Shown in pieces: positions 31,397 to 34,541 of a stretch of 34,541 nucleotides of DNA (position 1 is the stretch's first letter; each line of letters opens with the position of its first letter). The notes beneath the pieces are model-generated. The model saw only the letters and a list, made by a program, of their open reading frames with translations. It did no database searches and was not told the DNA's origin. Source of the stretch: JBPCPM01 sp050999155 (GTDB taxonomy: Bacteria; Actinomycetota; Thermoleophilia; Solirubrobacterales; 70-9); contig JBPCPM010000037.1 of the NCBI GenBank assembly GCA_050999155.1, positions 1-34,541 on the forward strand, written 5' to 3'. The position numbers and the translations under genes were made by a program.

Positions 31397-32485
31397 TCAG
31401 GCGGCGTCGCGGAGCGACGCGACTTCGCGGGCCACCGCGAGGCGTGACAGGGCGCGGGCTTCGATGCGACGCACCTGCTCGGGCGAGAGGTCCAGGCGAC
31501 GGGCCGTCTCGGCCAGCGGCGTCGGCTGCCCGCCGCCGTTGATGCCGTAGCGCAGCCGCACAACCTCGCCCTCGGGGGCCGGAAGGGAGTCCAGCGCCCG
31601 GTGGATGGCTTCGTCGCGGAGGCTGAGCTCCACGGCCTCGTCGGGCCCGGGGGCCTCGTCGGACAGCAGGTCGCCGAGCTCCGAATCGCCCTCGGCTCCC
31701 ACCGGCTTGTCGAGGCTGGAGACGGTGCGGGCCACTTCCTCGAGCTGTTCGACGTCCTCGGGGCTGAGGCCCGCCGCTTCGGCGATCTCCTCGGTGGTGG
31801 GATCGCGGTTGAGCTTGACCGTCAGCTCCCGGGCGGCCTTGCCGATCTTGCGCTCGCGCTGGGCGATGTTCTCGGGGATCCGGATCGTCCGGGCCTGGTT
31901 CTGGGCGCCGCGCTGGATCGCCTGGCGGATCCAGAACGTCGCGTAGGTGGAGAACTTGTATCCCTTGCGCCAATCGAACTTCTCGGCGGCACGGATCAGC
32001 CCGAGGATGCCCTCCTGGATGAGGTCCAGCAGGGGCAGACCACTCGACTGGTACTTCTTCGCGTTGGCCACGACGAGGCGCAGGTTGGCGGTGATCAGCT
32101 TGTCCTTGGCGTCGGTGTCGCCCTTCTCGATCCGCTGCGCGAGGTCGATCTCCTCGGTCTTGGACAGCAGCGGGTAGCGGCCCACCTCGTTGAGAAACAG
32201 CTGCAGCGCGTCGGTCGTGGCGCCGGCAAGCTCGCCGTTGACGTAGCTCGTGGGGCGGGTGTCGACGTGGCCGCAGTCGTCGGTCAGGTCGACCTTGCGC
32301 GACTCGAGCACTTCCTGGATATCGCGGACATGGTCGTCGTCAAGCTCGAGCGCCTGGGCCGTCTCGTCGAGCTTGGAGAACTCCAGGCACCGCGTCGTCT
32401 CGGCACGATCGACCATCGCGGCTATCCGCGGATGGGCGAGCACCTCGGTGATGCTGGCGAATGTCGGGGCTTCGGTGTCGGCCAT
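31397..32485 (-). CDS. Group 1/2 RNA polymerase sigma factor (RpoD/SigA-like)
   Basis: 362 aa from the ATG at 32485. Region 1.2 is DALQLFLNEVGRYPLL (about 92-107). Region 2 includes NLRLVVANAKKYQSSGLPLL, DLIQEGILGLIRAAEKFDWR and KGYKFSTYATFWIRQAIQRG, the last holding the -10 recognition helix. Region 3 (RERKIGKAARELTVKLNRDP) follows. Region 4 has the -35 helix-turn-helix LAETARRLDLSPEQVRRIEARAL. The 90-residue N-terminus does not look like region 1.1 and contains CGHVDTRP. Whether it is the principal sigma or a paralogue cannot be settled without the rest of the genome. Confidence 0.9.
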   Translation of the reverse strand: MADTEAPTFASITEVLAHPRIAAMVDRAETTRCLEFSKLDETAQALELDDDHVRDIQEVLESRKVDLTDDCGHVDTRPTSYVNGELAGATTDALQLFLNEVGRYPLLSKTEEIDLAQRIEKGDTDAKDKLITANLRLVVANAKKYQSSGLPLLDLIQEGILGLIRAAEKFDWRKGYKFSTYATFWIRQAIQRGAQNQARTIRIPENIAQRERKIGKAARELTVKLNRDPTTEEIAEAAGLSPEDVEQLEEVARTVSSLDKPVGAEGDSELGDLLSDEAPGPDEAVELSLRDEAIHRALDSLPAPEGEVVRLRYGINGGGQPTPLAETARRLDLSPEQVRRIEARALSRLAVAREVASLRDAA

Positions 32486-32498
32486 GGTGGGATCCGGT

Positions 32499-32514
32499 AC
32501 CCCGGCGGCGGGGT
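32499..32514 (-). promoter_or_regulatory. Perfect hairpin in the sigma-factor gene leader
   Basis: ACCCCG/CGGGGT arms (6 bp, 4-nt loop) lie 13 nt upstream of the sigma start codon, so a folded mRNA leader could limit ribosome access. A possible -10 (TGTAAGA) is just upstream. Confidence 0.35.
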
Positions 32515-32567
32515 TCTTACAAGGGTAGTCGGTCGTTGCCGTGGGCTACGCTCGGACCCGTCACGGC

Positions 32568-33818
32568 TCAGTCGGCGAGCTGCGACAGGTCGGCGCCGGG
32601 GTCGCCGAGCGCCTGGACCTTCGCGTCGTCCAGCGACACCTTGTCGGCCAGCAACCGGCGGGCCGGACCGAGGTCCTCGGAGCGGCCGGTCGTGGCCGCG
32701 CCGGCCAGCGCCCCGTCGCGCAGGTAGAACACGGTGAACTGGTCGGCGTCGCCCCGGCGCACCGTGCGATCCCAGTCGCGTGGGGCGCCGACGCACTCGA
32801 GGCTCGCCCAGTCGGCGAGGTCGGACCAGAAGTACGGCACCTCCTCGAAGGCCTCGCTGCCGCCGAGCATGTTGCGCGCTGCCGTCCTGCCCTGCTGGAA
32901 GGCGAGATCCCAGTGCTCGATGCGGACATGGTCGCCGCCGTGGTGCGGGCTCGGGTACCGGCAGACGTCGCCGGCGGCCCAGACATTCGGATCAGACGTG
33001 CGCAGCTGCGCGTCGCAGACGATTCCGTCGTCGACGTCAAGCCCGGCCTTGCGCGCGACCATGATGTCCGGCTTGACCCCCGAGCCCACGATCACGGCGT
33101 CGCAGGAGATCTCGCGGCCGTCGGCGGTCCGGACAGCCTGCACCCGCCCCTCGTCGGCGCCATCGGAACCGAGGAACGCTTCGACCTCGGCGCCGGTGAC
33201 CAGCTCCACTCCCTTGCCGGAGAGCAGGTCCTGCGCCCAGGTGCCGAACTGCTCGCCCAGCGTCGTCTGCAACGGGCGGTCTTCCATCATCACCATGGTG
33301 CAGCGACGGCCCTGCGCCGTGAGCGACGCCGCGCACTCGCAGGCGATGTAGGAGCCGCCGACGAGCACGATGTGATCGCCTTCGGAGGTGTCGTCGCCGA
33401 TGGCGTCGGCGTTGCCGAAGGCCCGCAGGTAGTGGATGCCTTCCAGCTGGGCCCCATCCACGCGGAGGATGTTGACCATCGCCCCGGTGGCCACGAGCGC
33501 CTTGCCGTACGCGACAGTCTCCTTGCTCTGGAGCTTGGCGGTCTGCTGCTCGAGGTCGACGCCCATGACGCTGGTCTTCGTCCGGAGGTCGATGTCCTGT
33601 TCGCGGTACCAGGCTTCGGGCTGCATGTAGGCGTCCTGGCGGGACGAGCCACCGGTCAGATAGCTCTTGGACAGCGGAGGCCGGTCGTAGGGAGGGTCGG
33701 CCTCGCGGCCGACCAGCAGGATGCTCGCGCCGCTCTCGTGCTCGCGCAACTCCTTGGCCGCGGCGCCGGAGGCGATCCCCCCTCCGACCAGCAGGAAGTC
33801 CACGCCGAGGTCAGCCAT
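32568..33818 (-). CDS. FAD-dependent NAD(P)H:ferredoxin-type oxidoreductase
   Basis: 416 aa with the two-dinucleotide-fold layout of rubredoxin/ferredoxin reductases of the BphA4/AIF type: FAD-binding GGGIASGAAAKEL (13-25), substrate loop DPPYDRPPLSKSYL, the ATGA motif (VATGA), NAD-binding LVGGSYIACECAASL, FAD-binding GxxGD-like WAAGDVCRYP and a C-terminal reductase-type domain. It passes electrons from NAD(P)H to a ferredoxin or oxygenase partner that is not in the window. Its ATG at 33818 overlaps the trkA stop by 8 nt, so it is translated with it. Confidence 0.9.
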   Translation of the reverse strand: MADLGVDFLLVGGGIASGAAAKELREHESGASILLVGREADPPYDRPPLSKSYLTGGSSRQDAYMQPEAWYREQDIDLRTKTSVMGVDLEQQTAKLQSKETVAYGKALVATGAMVNILRVDGAQLEGIHYLRAFGNADAIGDDTSEGDHIVLVGGSYIACECAASLTAQGRRCTMVMMEDRPLQTTLGEQFGTWAQDLLSGKGVELVTGAEVEAFLGSDGADEGRVQAVRTADGREISCDAVIVGSGVKPDIMVARKAGLDVDDGIVCDAQLRTSDPNVWAAGDVCRYPSPHHGGDHVRIEHWDLAFQQGRTAARNMLGGSEAFEEVPYFWSDLADWASLECVGAPRDWDRTVRRGDADQFTVFYLRDGALAGAATTGRSEDLGPARRLLADKVSLDDAKVQALGDPGADLSQLAD

Positions 33819-34503
33819 GGGCAGTGTCTTCCTGGAGCCGTCCGAGATAGCCCATCAACTGGTCTTCCTTGCCGGGATCCAGCACGGCGAGGATCTGGTC
33901 ACCGGCCTGGATCGTGGTGGTCGGGGTGGGCACCGATCCGTGGCCGTCGCGCAGGATCGAGATCAGCAGGGTCCCGCCCGGCATGTCGAGCTCGCCCACC
34001 CGGCGGCCCGCGATCGGGGAGTCGGCGTCGATGAGCACCTCGATGATCTCCAGCGACTGGTCGGGCAGGTCGAGCAGGTGGACCAGGCCGTACTCGGGAA
34101 CCTCGTGCTCGATCAGCCGCAGGATCAAGTCGGTGGCCGAGACGATCGGCTTGATGCCCAGCAGCTCGAAGTGGCGCACGTTGCGCGGGTTGTTGACCCG
34201 GGCGATGATGCGCTCAACCCGGTATTTGTCGCGCGCGACCTGGCAGATGAGCATGTTGTCCTCGTCGTCGCCGGTGACGGCGATGACCAGCGACGCCCGC
34301 GAGATGCCGGCCCGCTCGAGCACCCACAGCTCCGACGCGTCCCCGTACTTGACGTGGTGCTCGAGCTCCTGCTCGACCGTGAGGTACCGCGTACGGTCCG
34401 CCTCGATCAGGGTGACCTCCTGGCCGCGGTTGAGCAGCTCGCGCGCGAGGTTCCAGCCGACCTTTCCCGCGCCGGCGATGATCACGTACATGGCCTCGCT
34501 CAC
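33811..34503 (-). CDS. TrkA-type potassium-uptake regulatory protein
   Basis: 230 aa. An RCK/TrkA-N Rossmann domain (MYVIIAGAGKVGWNLARELL, then VTLIEADRTRYL, GDASELWVLERAG and ARVNNPRNVRHFELLG) is followed by a TrkA-C domain (about 140-230: SLEIIEVLIDADSPIAGRRV and AGDQILAVLDPGKED). It gates a K+ channel or transporter in response to bound nucleotides. The GTG at 34503 is preferred because it overlaps the upstream stop (GTGA, coupled); an ATG at 34491 would remove four residues. A membrane partner is not in the window. Confidence 0.92.
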   Translation of the reverse strand: MSEAMYVIIAGAGKVGWNLARELLNRGQEVTLIEADRTRYLTVEQELEHHVKYGDASELWVLERAGISRASLVIAVTGDDEDNMLICQVARDKYRVERIIARVNNPRNVRHFELLGIKPIVSATDLILRLIEHEVPEYGLVHLLDLPDQSLEIIEVLIDADSPIAGRRVGELDMPGGTLLISILRDGHGSVPTPTTTIQAGDQILAVLDPGKEDQLMGYLGRLQEDTAHG

Positions 34504-34541
34504 GCCGGGGACTCTCCGCTGACGGCCGCGTAGTCGCGGAT
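34500..34541 (-). CDS. C-terminal 13 residues of an upstream gene (partial)
   Basis: The minus strand reads IRDYAAVSGESPA and then TGA (34502-34500), overlapping the TrkA GTG start by two bases. The frame is open to the window edge. Two TrkA genes often lie side by side in such operons, so the partner may be another TrkA or a Trk channel protein, but 13 residues cannot show it. Confidence 0.55.
   Translation of the reverse strand: MRDYAAVSGESPA

Overview
The window is high-GC, gene-dense bacterial DNA with G/C-ending codons and frequent GTG starts. The gene set (a DesA3-type desaturase with its reductase, a glutamate formimidoyltransferase family protein, M29 and M42 peptidases, DUF4333 lipoproteins, PilX-like pilus genes, a group-1 sigma factor and paired TrkA proteins) suggests an actinobacterium. 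Thermoleophilia/Solirubrobacterales is my best guess, from family recognition only, not from a search.

Layout. 1-366: 5' end of a membrane-anchored protein gene (-) behind a leader that can fold. 367-4495 (-): small hypothetical protein, aspS, hisS and a metallo-beta-lactamase-fold hydrolase. 4496-4699: two hairpin repeats in a divergent promoter region. 4700-5515: SRPBCC protein and a small membrane protein. About 5533-6890: an IS110/IS1111-type element whose transposase has lost its central part. 6959-8799 (-): formimidoyltransferase-like protein and M29 protein. 8881-8954: tRNA-Met. 9001-9213 (-): dodecin. 9666-12045 (-): desaturase and ferredoxin reductase, divergent from a PucR-type regulator that overlaps a VOC gene and an SDR gene (12091-15049). 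15192-17366 (-): M23 cell-wall peptidase, zinc-finger anti-sigma factor, ECF sigma factor. 17548-20251 (+): DUF3179 lipoprotein, dinB and a frame-broken small membrane gene. 20285-22221: M42 peptidase divergent from an L,D-transpeptidase. 22261-23200 (-): Cys-containing small protein and two DUF4333 lipoproteins. 23343-24309: SDR and a small Cys-rich protein, convergent. 24352-27336 (-): two tandem PilX-like surface proteins. 27447-31084 (+): heterodimeric ABC exporter. 31173-31243: tRNA-Gln. 31257-31376: a second pair of hairpin repeats. 31397-32485 (-): primary-type sigma factor. 32568-34541 (-): FAD oxidoreductase, TrkA and the last codons of another gene.

Most of the window is housekeeping and cell-envelope function. 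The least explained features are: (i) two unrelated-looking pairs of 46-48 nt hairpin repeats that share the same 72-nt spacing; (ii) the decayed IS110-type element, with intact-looking ends and a long non-coding right end that could encode a guide RNA; (iii) a recurring -10-like hexamer 6-7 nt before start codons, indicating leaderless transcripts; (iv) the paired PilX-like proteins; and (v) a small membrane gene whose coding signal hops through three frames.
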